Notes under the pieces: model-generated
What the model was told of the DNA's origin: nothing
Database searches by the model: none
The model's input: only the letters and a program-made list of their open reading frames with translations
Shown here: piece after piece, positions 51,990 through 63,355 of the stretch
Layout: each line of letters begins with the position of its first letter
Numbering within the stretch: position 1 is the first letter of the stretch
Origin: Hyaloscypha bicolor E
Lineage: Eukaryota; Ascomycota; Leotiomycetes; Helotiales; Hyaloscyphaceae
Assembly (NCBI RefSeq): GCF_002865645.1
Contig: NW_020194655.1
Coordinates: 248,001 to 312,000, forward strand
DNA length: 64,000 nt
Direction: 5' to 3'
Made by a program: the position numbers and the translations under genes

Positions 51990-53160
51990 GCTACTCTCGG
52001 ATGCGGCGATTAGGTGGGCCTCGCCGGCATCTTCTTCCAACTTTTTTGCTTGAAGCGCAGATGAGGCTTGGGTGAAGTTTGGTTCAGACGGTGTGTTCGA
52101 CGACTTGAGTTATCCTTGCATCTCTCGAGTGGTTCGTGGGCATCCTGGTTTCTACGTGCGATCCTTTGCTCTCTAAATTGCTTGGCATGCCCATATAGAT
52201 AGCCGAGATCTTGCTTTATTTATTCTTTTCGTTGCTTTGGTGGGGGAACGATGTTTTAAAATATTTTTTTATGGAGCAAGACATCTAGTTCGAGTCTCCA
52301 TAAAAAATTTCAAAGTCTTGCCGGGTGATGTGGTGAACTTCCTGGCTGTCGCTGCCTCCCAAATTCTGACCGGAAAACTTCAAATAGTAAGTAAGCCTTT
52401 CACTGATCTTTTAAAATTTTCAACCTCATTTCAACAGTGTCTCTCTTATCTTCTAATCACACTTATCCCAAAAAAATATAAAAATAAAATAAAATAAATG
52501 AGTGGTTCAAACCTTTCAAGTGTTGAGGGTGGGTTTTGGAAATAGCCAAAACTTTCTAGCACAGTTTCATGGGATAGTGGACGACGCTGACAACCTTTGC
52601 GGCTCCGATGGCATTCTAAAAAGCAGCTCTGACTGTGGTGATATATTATAGTCCAAATACATACGAATGGATTCAGTTGGCCCATTCCACACCTTTCAGC
52701 AGCCTTGTGAGCCAGGGCCACCACGTGATCTGCTTTCCTGCGACAAAAGGGGGTCAGTCCCTGCTTCGAACCGCCTCCTTCAATCTCAAGGACGATGAAT
52801 AGCATTCCTCATAAGTGTGTTAATAGTAACAGACGGGCAGAATTGAGGAATGTATGGTTAATAGACGATTTGATTCACATCATCAGAATCCATGCGCCAA
52901 AAAAAAATTTATTGCCAAGCCCAACACCACCGATGCTACGACCACGCTCACCAAAAATTAACACATATTAATACAAACTCCATCGAACCATCGCCTCGCC
53001 ACCCTACCACTCATTATTCCTATCATAGTCGACAGTCAAGAAAAAAAGAAAAAAAGAAAAAAAGAAAAAAAGAAAAAAAGAAAAACAAGAAACCCTCGCA
53101 CAAGTACAACGCACTGATACAGATACATCTCAAACCTGAATGAAAGTAGAATGAAACTCA
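51990..53160. other. intergenic between two convergent genes
   Basis: A 119-codon minus frame at 52,446-52,805 has no recognised domain and is not called. At about 53,038-53,085 there is an (AAAAAGAA)n microsatellite. The 3' ends of the SGNH gene and the secreted-protein gene lie at the two margins. Confidence 0.5.
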
Positions 53161-54149
53161 TTAGTCATGGCCAACCAACCCAGCCTGAGGCGCATTATCA
53201 GGATTCAAGTTGGTACCCGCGAACCCAAGCTGCGTGTTCCAATCATCAGCAGTTTGAGCGACCTTGCCACCGAGCGCCGCTAGAGTAGTAGTGCAAGTAG
53301 TAAAGCAATTACTCAAATGATTACTTTTTACGTACTGCTGGAGGCTGTCGAAGAGCTTCTTACAGAAGTCTGTAGCGATTTGAACCTGAGTGATTCTTGA
53401 TGCAGGGACATAGCCAGGTCCGGTATTGTTTGCCTTCACAAATGTCACATTTGAGGGTGTTTTGACCAACCAGCCAGCAGGGGCGATGTGTCCATCCAGA
53501 AAGGAATTCTATCACGACCAAGATATGTTGATTGGCTCATAGAAGTTGTTGACTTGGGCTCGAAGGCGCACTGGTCAAATACCATCTTCGGCCGTGAAAT
53601 TGGAGAAGCCATTGGCGACCAAGACTTAAGCGACAGAGAGACCGACTGTGTTCAATGGGGCGGTCTTTGAGGAAGCGGAGAGGGCATTGGCAATGTCTGA
53701 GCCGAGGACTCCCGGATCAATTGGAGGGGTGATACCGCGAAGAGCCTCAGAGGTTGGGAGGGTTGGATCGCTGCAGATGGATGGGATATCGATATTGAAG
53801 CTGTTGAAGTTCTGCTCTGCGGCCTCTAGCGCGCCGTCGCCAAATTCAGAAAGAATCAAGTCGGCTTGTGTGAGCTTGTAGAGTGTCAGCTTTGTTGATT
53901 CCTCCGGGAGAGTGATGGCTTACCTTGGCGCATGGATTGGCGGCACCGAGAAGTATTGAAATGGGCTGGCCAGTGAGGGTTTGCTCTTGACCGGAGGAAC
54001 CACCTGGATCAGAGGAGATAGCTGAGATGGGAATTTGTTCTTGGCCAAAGCTCTATTCGTTAGTCACGGCTATCGACGACATGACAGTACACTTACCGAG
54101 CTTCAGCGATAGCCACCAGGACAGAGAGAAGAACGGTTCGGGTATACAT
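53161..54149 (-). pseudogene. small secreted protein gene with in-frame stop and frame breaks
   Basis: Exons on the minus strand: 54,149-54,097 (signal peptide MYTRTVLLSVLVAIAEA), 54,050-53,924, then from 53,874 downward; introns 46 and 49 bp. The reading continues through GAANPCAK and ILSEFGDGALEAAEQNFNSF to NTVGLSVA, then meets TAA at 53,628-53,626. The same frame continues sensibly after the stop as VLVANGFSNFTAEDG, so TAA probably replaces CAA. Between about 53,590 and 53,500 the likely coding frame shifts once and returns, then FLDGHIAPAGWLVKTPSN runs to the final stop at 53,161. The C-terminal part contains three close cysteines. The layout resembles conserved fungal secreted proteins of unknown function. 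An unrecognised intron at 53,640-53,490 is possible, but no canonical donor was found. Confidence 0.65.
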
Positions 54150-57116
54150 GATAAGGACCGATGTTCGAAAATGTGAAGCAACTAGAAGGGATATTGAAAG
54201 TGAAAGTTGGCAAAATGTTGGGCCGGCCTGAAGGGTTTGAATGTCTTTAAGGAATGTAAAGAATGTATAGTTCACAGAACTAAAAGTGAATGTATTTTGG
54301 GGAGAGCGAGGAAGTCGTACGGCGATGAGAACAAGATGTGCGGGAGGAACGACCCAAAGTTATATACAACTCTATCAAGTGCTCATGCCTTTCATCTTGG
54401 CAGCTGTCACAGCATAGAGTTGCACTCCTGCGAATCCTGCCGCCTGGTTAATACAGATCAGACCAACCAACCGTGTGTTGGTATGAAAACTTTCTGCACC
54501 GCTATGAAGGGTTCATTAATAGCAATGGCATGACATGCAACCTGCAAAGTGCCTGGTGCAGTGGCCAAGCTTTTGGGGCGGAGAAGATTAGGCGTATCGT
54601 CCCGTGGAATAGGGCGAATTTGATCAAACTCCAACGATTTGCAGGGGGTTTCGGGTGATTCCTCGAGAACCATAACGCGGAGGATGGCCGGATTGGAGCA
54701 AAGGGCATCAGACTAGACGCAGATTAGATATCGGACGACAGCGGAGTATCATCTTAGAAACCGGCAACGATTGATGTGGGATTGAACCTTGCTGCGAAAT
54801 GAGAATGGATTCGCCAATTCCGCGCAGGACGTCTGAGATCGAATGAACGCCCGACGACTTGGGAAGAATGAAAATGAAGTTTTGGTTGGGCGAAACATAA
54901 GAACAAACCTCGAATGGTTGCGCCTCGCTTGCTCGGGAGTTTTTGCGGCTCAGAGGTCATGCACCGCCAACCGAGGGGTCCAGATGACTTCCAGATGCGG
55001 CGGGTTTGACTTTTGATAAAGATCGCCTCTTAAGAGAAACAACGCGGCCGCTGTCTGTAGCTCGATCGATGTTCCAATGTACCTTCGAAAGTCAACTCTG
55101 GATTGCATCTGTGTCCCATTTCGGGTGTCCCTCTTCCTCCCGAATTGCCAATCAAATCATCTTGTCGGCTGCACTTGACAGAATCGACGCCTTTGTTTCA
55201 GAAGCGCTCTCCTCATTTTGTTCGGTTCCCGTCCACAATCGTGCCAAGTTCCTCGATTATGGTCCTCGAATGGGTGTTGTTTCGGTGACAAGTTCGGTGC
55301 CGTTACGCATGATCTCACAGATTACCTGGCTTGTTGGCAGTTGGTATGAACCATATCGTTGCAAAACTATTGAGCACGTTCGAATCGCTCGTTGAGGTCC
55401 TTTGGGGTCAGTCCTAATTTTACTTTAATGAGTGGGCCGTATCATCCGACCGTGATATGGTGTTTTGTTCGGGACCAGGCCAGGACGATCACGGCATGAA
55501 AAAATGGGCTGGAATTTGTGATAGACTGTCATCCGTCCTTGAGATATCTGCGCATCTTGGATCAGTCAACTTGGAAGTGTCGGTCAGGTTGTCAGAAACA
55601 GGTGTAGACTAAGTCTACTAGTACTACGCAAGTAAGTAAAGAGCGGGTGCATCGGGAGTTCCCAATTAGGGTTGCCAAACGATCGCACAATTTGGGCTGT
55701 CATAAAGTAAAAACAGTTATTGTGTCTCATTGACACCATTAACACCAGACACCAGAATCGTACGATTTCACTGCTGCTTCATGTTACGTCTGGTCAAAGC
55801 TTCAAACTTGTCGGTTCCGAATGACCGTTCAGGCATCGTATGTGCCCTTGTAGAGTCCCCAATGATCTTTGCTTCCAGAAGGACGAGGTAGAGGCCAGAT
55901 GTTCCCAGGTTAGCGAGTTAGTCACCAAACCAAGCTCTATGTCCCCTGATTTTTGAAACTGCAACTGGTCGTGATGTGAGGACTTAGAATGGCGAGAAGC
56001 TTGGTGGTGGGTGGAAGACGGATGTCTAGCCTTCCGAGTCCAAGAATCTGCGGGACTGCGCTTTGAGACTCCATGGCCAAGGCTGTCATGAAGTAAGTTT
56101 TATTTGGACTATAGTCCAACAAATTGGAGCTTAAAAGGTTCTGTGAATCGGAACTTAAAAAAGGGAAATATCTGGCCACTGCATAGAGGTTTTATGTAAG
56201 ATGACGACGCAAGGCGAACGTGAAGGATGAATGAAACGCATTGATAAGGCCGCAGGAACATATTCATACACGATACATCGCCCTAAACCACTACAGAAGA
56301 TTGCAGACCAAAAAAAGGAGGCTGGTAACAGTGTCGACGAGATAGCTGGCAAAAATGTCAATCGTGATCGGCTGCACTTGCGCCAAAAAGCATCAGGTCT
56401 CGTGATCGGAACGAATCCAATTCTCGTGGACATGACGTGCTCAATCACGATCTGTTTCCCTCGCATTAGCCAGGGTGGATAGCAAGACGTATCCAAGAAG
56501 GAACAACTCCAGATGCTGGCTAAAAGGACCACACGTGCAAAACATCCCAACGAGGATGCTAAGCAGATGATGAGATCGAGAATGGGAAGTCCCTTCATCG
56601 GGCAACCATCGCAGGAGCAGGACATTAATATGGTAAGAGAACAAAATGCCATTTCCATAATTGCGCAGAATGATGGCGAAGATGTGAGCAACTCGCTGCC
56701 TCTGATGCTGGGACCTCTGGAGCAAAACAGAGAGCAGTTGATCTCCGAGCATATGCAGGCGTGCTTGGTCTCGGGTGCCCTCCCCATTTCTCACTTGGAA
56801 ATCAGATTAAGGATCCGAGTCTGTACCGCATAATGGAGGCTGATTGGCAGGTTGTTTCTGTTTCGATGTTAGGAAGGTTGTGTTGATAATGAAGACGACT
56901 GGTGGCGAGAAGGCTGAGGGATGACAGAAAGTGGCGCCTGCCGCGATTTCTACGCGACTTCCAAAATAATTCCTCGACAACAGACCTCCCCAAACACATC
57001 ACCATCGCCAACTCTTCCATTGTCCCATTCAACTTGCCATTACACATGAGGCGATGGAAATGATCGCCCCAAGGCGGCATACACTCCGGTAGCCTTAAGC
57101 TTTGGATTCATTCTCG
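54150..57116. other. about 3 kb without a confident gene
   Basis: Contains the divergent upstream regions of the secreted-protein gene and the ZZ/EF-hand gene. Several open frames exist (54,207-54,533 plus; 55,006-55,395 plus; 55,937-56,179 minus; 56,155-56,787 minus, 210 codons; 56,513-56,833 plus). They overlap on opposite strands around 56.2-56.8 kb, carry no recognisable domain, and I could not choose between them. A spliced or lineage-specific gene at 55.9-57.0 kb cannot be excluded. Confidence 0.4.
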
Positions 57117-60100
57117 ATGTCAGCCTCATCCTCCGCAGCCTCGAGCCTGCTCTCGAGACCCAGGGCAGCAGTCCTCATCCTCGCAACGGTCGCCGCTGCA
57201 TGTGCTGGCTATTACTTCTTCGAAGTAGACTATGGCGATGCCGACGATGCCGAAGTTCAACAAGGCGCCGGCCTTCATCGAAGCAATGCCGTCTACCGCC
57301 GCCGAAGACGGAACACGGGCGCGAACCCAGACGACGGCTCCTCGTCTACATTCGTAGACGACCAAGTTGAGAACGATGGAGAAGGACATATCGTTGCAAG
57401 GACACTGACGGATGGGGAGACGGTGGTGGATGACCAGGGATTTCAGGAGGAATACGGATGGGGGAACCTCCCGCAGTCATACCAGCGCAATGGCCAAAAT
57501 GTCGTCCAGCTACTATTTCGAGTCTCGGAAGATGCTACGAGACGGAATGCATATGTTCATAGGGGATGTGCGTGCAATAGCTGTGGAGTGGTTCCCATCA
57601 GGGGCGTGAGATATCGATGTGCGAACTGCGCAGACTACGACCTGTGTGAAACCTGCGAATCACAAGGTCTACATATTAAGACACATATCTTTTACAAGAT
57701 CAAAGTACCAGCGCCGTCGTTTAGACCAAGACATATCCAGCCCGTGTGGTATTCGGGGGATCCGGATAACGTGGTGAGGGTTCTGCCCAAGGAAATTACC
57801 ACAAAGCTCTCACGAGAGACTGGATTCGAGAGGCCGGAGCTGGACGCATATTGGGAGCAATGGACGTTTATGGCGAATACAGATTGGAGAGATGACCCGG
57901 ATGATATCAATTTGGCGATGGACCGGAAGACGTTCGAGCGTTGTTTGGTCCCGTCAGGAGGATACAGACACGCGGCTCCCAGCCTGATATTCGACAGAAT
58001 GTTTGCATTCTACGATACGAACAAGGACGATCTCATTGGCTTCCCAGAATTCCTCCATGCAATCGCGTATCGAAAGAAGAAAGACAAATGGAACAGAATA
58101 TTCGAGGGGTATGATATTGATGGGGATGGCTACGTTGACAGGAAAGATTTCCTCCGGATGTTCCGCTCCTACTATGTTCTCTATCGACAGATGCATAGAG
58201 ACATGTTGGAAGGAATAGAAGAGCAGCAGATGAGCAGTACGGATGTGCACAAACTCGTCAACAGCCGGCAGCCTCTCAGTAGTGCCTTTGGACAGGACGG
58301 AAGATATCCCGGTGCACCAGAACATCGCATTCGAGAAGGGAAACTTGCTGCAGCCAATGGCGAAGTGGAAATCGTTGATGGAAAAGGAGTAATGAATGAA
58401 AGTAGTAATGATACAGGAAATCGGGAAGATGTTTTCAGGAGAGACGCTCCTCGGATGAGTAGGAGCCATTGGGACAGAGATAGGCATCGGAATAGCACCG
58501 GTTATTGGGACGCGATGCTAAACCCTCCGGAGACTGTGGAGCAGATGCCAGAGGTTCTCAGGAATCTTCAGAGGGTCAGAAGTATCGTTTCTGACCGGTT
58601 ACCGAATGATCGCCGTGACTCAAATGCCCATCCAGCGCTCAGGGCCGCACGGAATATGGACGATAGTGACGAAACATCTAGCGAGGAATCTGATGGAGAA
58701 TCTCAATCAGGGCCAGAATCTGATCATACTTGGCCCCCAAACTTTGTCACAATCAGAGATGAAGATGCTGAAGCAATCGAGGGCCCTGGCGCTCGCGTGG
58801 AAGATGTCAGAAAATCGAATCGGCGAGCGGTAACCTCTGTTGCTGTTTACAGAGAACGTGCACAACGAGAAGTCTATGATCGATGGCAAAGACGACATTT
58901 TTACACGGATGAAGAAGATGGTGCAGTACCTCCGGCTGACTGGAAAGAAGACGATGATATTTTAGCCCATACTGGTATTGCTGGTGAAAGCTCAAAGTCA
59001 TCGCGACCGACTATTCATTCAAGGTCGTCATCAAAAGTTCGATTCGCAGAGGATATGGACGATTTCGATACTCGGTCAAATCCTTCCACTTCTTCGAGAA
59101 GCGTTCCTGAGCGATGGGGCGGCATGGAAATCCCAGATGCTGAGAAAGATGCTGGAAAGGAGATCCTGTACCAAGTTACGCAACAAGCTTTCAACGAGCT
59201 GCTAGATCTTCTTTTCCAGGAGAAGGAAGATCTAGCTGTGGAAGCAGCGGCACTCAAGACGGATCGTGAAAAGTATAAACATTTACTCGCAGAGCCTGCT
59301 TTCGTGCAATGGGCATTGAAAAAGCAACTTGAAGAGACGAAGACGACAGAAACGGTCTCTCCTCCTGCAGATGCTTTCACTACGCCTGTATGGACCAGTT
59401 TTCCCGAAGTAGAAGTTGAGCAAGTTCGAGAACGGCCGTTAGAGGAGCTCCTCGCTGCTTCAGGATACGAGGTTGCCACTGATGCAAATATTTCCGAGCT
59501 CGAGGCTGCACCAAGATCACCCCGGCATGCACGAGAAGAACCTCGAGTTCCCATCAGCGAGGGATCTGGAAGTCAGGAAGTCCCCGGATCTGCACCTCAT
59601 GTCCAATCCCCAACATCACCGGCCGAAGCGCTCTCTATCATCGCTCCTTACGACGACGATCGCGATCCAACATCCCCACAATCTACTCCTCCCCAGGCTA
59701 CACCCCCAACCTCAAGTCCGGACTCACCAACCCCTTCCTGCCGCGACCCGACACTCCCTCAATTCCGCCCAAACTCTGCCCCCGAATCACTCGAGTGGAT
59801 TCGACCCGTTGGATTCCTGCCCCTCACCCGCGAGGAACGAGAAGCTCGGAACCTCACCTTCTCCGACCCTGAGCCTTCGGAGCGCGGCTCACCTCCATCT
59901 TCACCTACAACTGCGCCTAAACTGACGCCTACACTGACGGCAAGAATGCACGCAGGAGGCCTGCAAGAGGATAAGCCACCAACTCAAGAGAAGTTGTATA
60001 GGCTTTGGGAGTTGGAGGTTGCTTCGAAGCAGGCGGAGGCAATGGGCGGCTGGGGAAGACTGGATCTCAAGGAGTTTGAGAAGAAGGTTAAGCAGCTAGT

Positions 60101-60164
60101 CAGTGAGGGGAAGGGAAACCAGATGGATTATTTGGGGAGCTGGATTGAGTTCTGTATTCCGTAA
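57117..60164 (+). CDS. membrane-anchored ZZ zinc-finger / EF-hand protein
   Basis: A single-exon gene of 1,015 residues. The open frame reaches back to 57,102, but that codon is TTG; the first ATG is 57,117. Residues about 13-36 are a hydrophobic signal-anchor (AAVLILATVAAACAGYYFF), so the protein is probably held in a membrane. A ZZ-type zinc finger lies at about 149-197 (CxCxxCG ... CANCxxYDLCETC ... H), a protein-interaction module. Two EF-hands follow: a loop with DTNKDDLIGFPE (about 300-311) and a canonical DIDGDGYVDRKD (about 333-344). The remaining 650 residues are mostly charged or proline/serine-rich and look disordered, with a probable helical coiled segment around 690-740 (LLDLLFQEKEDLAVEAAALK). 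This suggests a calcium-responsive scaffold; its partners are unknown. Homologues with ZZ plus EF-hand are widespread in filamentous ascomycetes. Confidence 0.93.
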   Translation: MSASSSAASSLLSRPRAAVLILATVAAACAGYYFFEVDYGDADDAEVQQGAGLHRSNAVYRRRRRNTGANPDDGSSSTFVDDQVENDGEGHIVARTLTDGETVVDDQGFQEEYGWGNLPQSYQRNGQNVVQLLFRVSEDATRRNAYVHRGCACNSCGVVPIRGVRYRCANCADYDLCETCESQGLHIKTHIFYKIKVPAPSFRPRHIQPVWYSGDPDNVVRVLPKEITTKLSRETGFERPELDAYWEQWTFMANTDWRDDPDDINLAMDRKTFERCLVPSGGYRHAAPSLIFDRMFAFYDTNKDDLIGFPEFLHAIAYRKKKDKWNRIFEGYDIDGDGYVDRKDFLRMFRSYYVLYRQMHRDMLEGIEEQQMSSTDVHKLVNSRQPLSSAFGQDGRYPGAPEHRIREGKLAAANGEVEIVDGKGVMNESSNDTGNREDVFRRDAPRMSRSHWDRDRHRNSTGYWDAMLNPPETVEQMPEVLRNLQRVRSIVSDRLPNDRRDSNAHPALRAARNMDDSDETSSEESDGESQSGPESDHTWPPNFVTIRDEDAEAIEGPGARVEDVRKSNRRAVTSVAVYRERAQREVYDRWQRRHFYTDEEDGAVPPADWKEDDDILAHTGIAGESSKSSRPTIHSRSSSKVRFAEDMDDFDTRSNPSTSSRSVPERWGGMEIPDAEKDAGKEILYQVTQQAFNELLDLLFQEKEDLAVEAAALKTDREKYKHLLAEPAFVQWALKKQLEETKTTETVSPPADAFTTPVWTSFPEVEVEQVRERPLEELLAASGYEVATDANISELEAAPRSPRHAREEPRVPISEGSGSQEVPGSAPHVQSPTSPAEALSIIAPYDDDRDPTSPQSTPPQATPPTSSPDSPTPSCRDPTLPQFRPNSAPESLEWIRPVGFLPLTREEREARNLTFSDPEPSERGSPPSSPTTAPKLTPTLTARMHAGGLQEDKPPTQEKLYRLWELEVASKQAEAMGGWGRLDLKEFEKKVKQLVSEGKGNQMDYLGSWIEFCIP

Positions 60165-60388
60165 AGGGGGGTAACATAGCATAGCGGGAATTGCATTAAT
60201 GAGAATGATTGTACATTTAGACTTGATCGTTCTCTGGATTCGTTTGAGGAAGGATCTGCACGACCCGCGGACTAAGAAGGGGACGGGCTACAAGTGTGGG
60301 CCCCACTCCCGAAGTTGAAAGATGCGAGTTGCAATCTGGTTCTGAATTGCTTCGATTCTGAGTCACCAACTCTAATTCTTCCTCTCTG
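60165..60388. other. intergenic, 3' ends
   Basis: Short region after the ZZ/EF-hand stop codon. A 65-codon minus frame overlaps it but has no recognised domain. Confidence 0.4.
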
Positions 60389-60637
60389 TCATATTTCCCT
60401 CCTTGCATCATCATATTTGTGATGTTGAATATGGCAATTTTTGAAGATGCCTATAATTCGGCCTCTCGACTCTACAGCAAAGTCCCAGATTTTCAGGCGT
60501 AGTTCTGTTGGAAGGTCTGAAAACGTAGTAAGTTTCGTTAACTGAGAGCTGGAGCTGTTCGGGTAGAGCTGTGGCGCTGTGTCGAGGTCATCGTTGGAGC
60601 GGACGGGTTTAGATGGTCTCCATGTACCTCTCCCCAC
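60389..60637 (-). CDS. 2EXR-like domain fragment
   Basis: The minus frame contains FSDLPTELRLKIWDFAVESR followed by GRIIGIF, matching the start of the fungal 2EXR domain (F-x-LP-x-ELR-x-x-IW-x-x-A...PR-x-I), an F-box-like module of unknown function common in Leotiomycetes and Sordariomycetes. The frame has no ATG: it opens with GTG and is preceded by a serine- and asparagine-rich stretch, and it ends soon after the motif. It is therefore either the middle of a spliced gene whose other exons I could not place, or a remnant. The overlapping minus ATG frame at 60,538-60,783 does not read into it. Low to moderate confidence. Confidence 0.4.
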   Translation of the reverse strand: MGRGTWRPSKPVRSNDDLDTAPQLYPNSSSSQLTKLTTFSDLPTELRLKIWDFAVESRGRIIGIFKNCHIQHHKYDDARREI

Positions 60638-61564
60638 CCTCTTTGCCCTCTATTATCCGTCAGCTTGGAGACACGAACCGGAGCCCTTGGTTCCCTGCAA
60701 GATTTCAATTCCACCCCGGAAAACGAAAATCGCCCAGGGAACCAGCGACCAACAACGATTTGTACAGATTTGAGAAGAGACATGATCTGGTTGCGATCGG
60801 ATAAAGCTACGGGGTTGTTCGAGGGGTGGTAGTGGCTGCATAGGTTGTTGGAAGGCAGGGTTGAGGAGGCTAGGAGGCTGGCAGTGGGTTACGTGCGGTA
60901 TATGGGGAGTGCGCGACGCTCTACCTCCATTTCTATGAATTTGGCGGGGGGCTCGGTTAATGTTGGGAGGATGGAGTTGTTGGATTTGCAGCTTGAGAAG
61001 TTGTGGGTTGGTTGTGAGATGGCAAGGTTGCAAGGGAGGAGAACTGGAAAAGGTGGGAGAGGCGAAAAGGGAGGGAGGATGAGGAGGAAAGGAGGAGGAG
61101 GGAGCAGGGGAAGTCTGAGCAGGCTTTGAGTCGTGAGTCTTTCCTTCAGTGTCTGGGGGGGGGGGGGGGGGGGGGGGGGGGAGATGAAGCTAACGGGGTC
61201 GTTAGGTGGCAACTCGTTGAAACAGTGTGCTAGTATTGGATTGAAAGATCGTTCGCGGTGGATTACACCCACAATTAGGTTCGTAGAAGTGAGAAGAGTT
61301 GATGTTGGCAATCAGGGGGCGAGTTGAAGGACAGGGGTAAGGAAGCGAGCAAAGTGGAGCCAAGTGGACCAAGAGGCAAACTACTGCAAGGTCAACCTTT
61401 TAGTCCCAATTTGGCAATTCTAAGAGATGGATGCTCTCTTATCGCAACTCTGTTTCCGGGCTCTCACTCTTCACTCTGTCCACCCCCTCCTGAACCCATT
61501 GCGAGCTGTCAATGTTCCACTCTAAAGCAACAATCCCAATGTAGTCTCACTTGGCTTTGGAAGC
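60638..61564. other. intergenic, upstream of the transcription factor gene
   Basis: Frames on both strands at 60,653-61,311 are low-complexity products of purine-rich sequence and are not called. It contains a 27-base G run and probably the promoter and 5' leader of the Zn2Cys6 gene. Confidence 0.5.
61155..61181. repeat. poly-G tract of 27 bases
   Basis: An uninterrupted run of G, preceded by a purine-rich stretch (about 61,030-61,120). It lies about 385 bp upstream of the transcription factor ATG. Confidence 0.95.
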
Positions 61565-63265
61565 ATGCCGGGAGGACAGGTGACAGCGAGCCCGACGGTC
61601 CTGGAAGAAAATTCCTCGCCCGAGGCAGTTGACGAGCCGCTGAAGGCGAAAGCCAGACACAGCCGGTCACGGGGTGCGTGTACCAGATGCAAGAAGAGAC
61701 GTCAGAAATGTGATGAGCAGAGACCTGCCTGTGGTCGCTGTCAAGAGAGCGGGAGTGAAAATTGCACTTATACGATTGATTTACGATGGGGAGGGAGAGC
61801 TTTCAAATCCTACACAGGGAATTCAGATATCAAGAAATACGGTATGGACTAAACAAGTGGAATAACTTGGGCTAAGTGATACTTAGAAACCGAGCCAGGG
61901 ACATTTGTCTACGTTGCTTCCTCAAAGCAGACGTCTCCAATTATGTGGCATCCACCACCGCCAACGTCTGAAAGACTCAGCAGATCTCTCTCCCCTCTCG
62001 ACTCTACCAATCCGACGGAGCAGCTTCTCCTGCACCACTTTGCCCAGTCAGCGTCCAGAATAACTTCATGTTACCCAGGCATTCAAACATCATTCAACTC
62101 ACTTCTCCTCCCAATGGCCATTTCCTACCCCCCTCTGCTCTCTGCACTCATGGCTCTCTCTGCAATCCACAGAAACTCACTCTACACGCTCCCTGCCGCT
62201 ACACTCCAGCAACCCAGTGAGATTGACTACCTCAAAGCCTCATCCGTTACTCAGCTCCGCTCGGACCTGCTGCTCCCCGCTCAACGACAACCCCAAATGC
62301 GAGACGCCGTGCTGGCAACGGCCCTCACGCTCTGCATGTGCGAGATCCATTCCGGCGCCGACCTCCCGCGCTCCTGGCGTCTGCACCTCGAAGGCGCAAC
62401 AGCCATCCTCTCCTCCCTCTCACCCATGCCCGCCTCCACCTCCTTCCACCCAAACAACCAAACGGGCCTGTTGCAGCGATGGTACACGTCCATCTCAGCG
62501 CTTGCCGCCATCTCGCCGCAAGGCCTGCGAGCTGGGGATCTCCATCCCGCTACATCACCAACACCATCACTAGATCCACCTCTCTCCGCTGCTAATGAGA
62601 AGAAAGAAGTCGCTGTTTTCCTAGACGACTATTTTGGCTTCTCAACCGATCTCGTCGACATGTTCAAGGAGATCGGCGCCGCGGCGTGGGAACGACGGAT
62701 CCTCTCTTCAAAATCTCCTTTGGCGCTGGAATCAGAGTCAGAGGCAATGCGCATCCATGTTAATCTTTCGGAGGAGGACCTCGCCACCGAGGCCCGCAAC
62801 CTGGAACTACGCGTCTTGGACATGATGACTCGGGATCCGCCGCCGTTCTACCCTGGCGTACAGGAGAAGTTGGATGAGGAAGTGAGAATGGACTTCTATC
62901 TCTGCAACGAGGCGTACCAGTGTGCTGCACTTCTGCATATTTACAGAAGTGTAATGCTGCTTGAGAGGGCGAATGTGAGGGTGCAAGGCTGTGTGGAGAG
63001 GATATTGGGGTGCGTGGATAGGATTAAGCCGCGCGAGGGGCTGAGTCCGTATATTGTGCTCACGATGCCGCTGTTTGCTGCTGGGAAGGAGGCACTGGGT
63101 GAGGAGAGGGAGAGGGTTAAGATAGCGATGAGGGGGTTGGGGAGTCGTCTGAGGTTGAGGAATGTGTGGAGGAGTTTAGAAATTCTGGAGGAGGGCTGGG
63201 AGAGGGGGAGGGGTAGCGGGTGGGAAGGTATGTGGAAAATCACTTGCTTTGACGCTACCGTTTAG
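61565..63265 (+). CDS. Zn2Cys6 transcription factor with fungal-specific domain
   Basis: Two exons, 61,565-61,841 and 61,887-63,265, joined across a 45-bp GT...AG intron with a GCTAAGT branch-like site; the splice reads KKY|ETEPGTFVYV. The product is 551 residues. The zinc cluster is complete: C39, C42, C49, C56, C59 and C67 in ACTRCKKRRQKC...RPACGRC, with basic residues on both sides, so it should bind DNA as a binuclear cluster factor in the nucleus. The rest resembles the fungal-specific transcription factor domain 2 (PF11951 type): helices such as PLLSALMALSAIH and RDAVLATALTLCMCE, with RSWRLHLEGATAIL. Targets are unknown. The MFS transporter gene lies tail-to-tail just downstream, less than 100 bp from this stop, so the two might share a pathway, but convergent neighbours often do not. 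Confidence 0.92.
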
Positions 63266-63355
63266 GGGATTATATGCTAAGCTGATAAATGCAGATGCGG
63301 AGAACTGTGATTTTATTCCATACTAGGAGTTTTGCAGTGCGTGTTAGGTACAGTA
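63266..63355. other. short convergent intergenic gap
   Basis: Only 90 bp separate the stop codons of the transcription factor and the transporter, so their 3' untranslated regions probably overlap. No terminator motif was identified. Confidence 0.5.

Noticed and set aside
56155..56787. 210-codon minus ORF as a membrane or secreted protein
   Set aside because: Plus-strand frames over the same bases look equally plausible, no domain is recognisable, and its cysteine- and serine-rich composition is typical of antisense reading.
60889..61311. 140-codon minus ORF with a proline run
   Set aside because: The proline run is the complement of the poly-G tract and purine-rich DNA; not evidence of coding.
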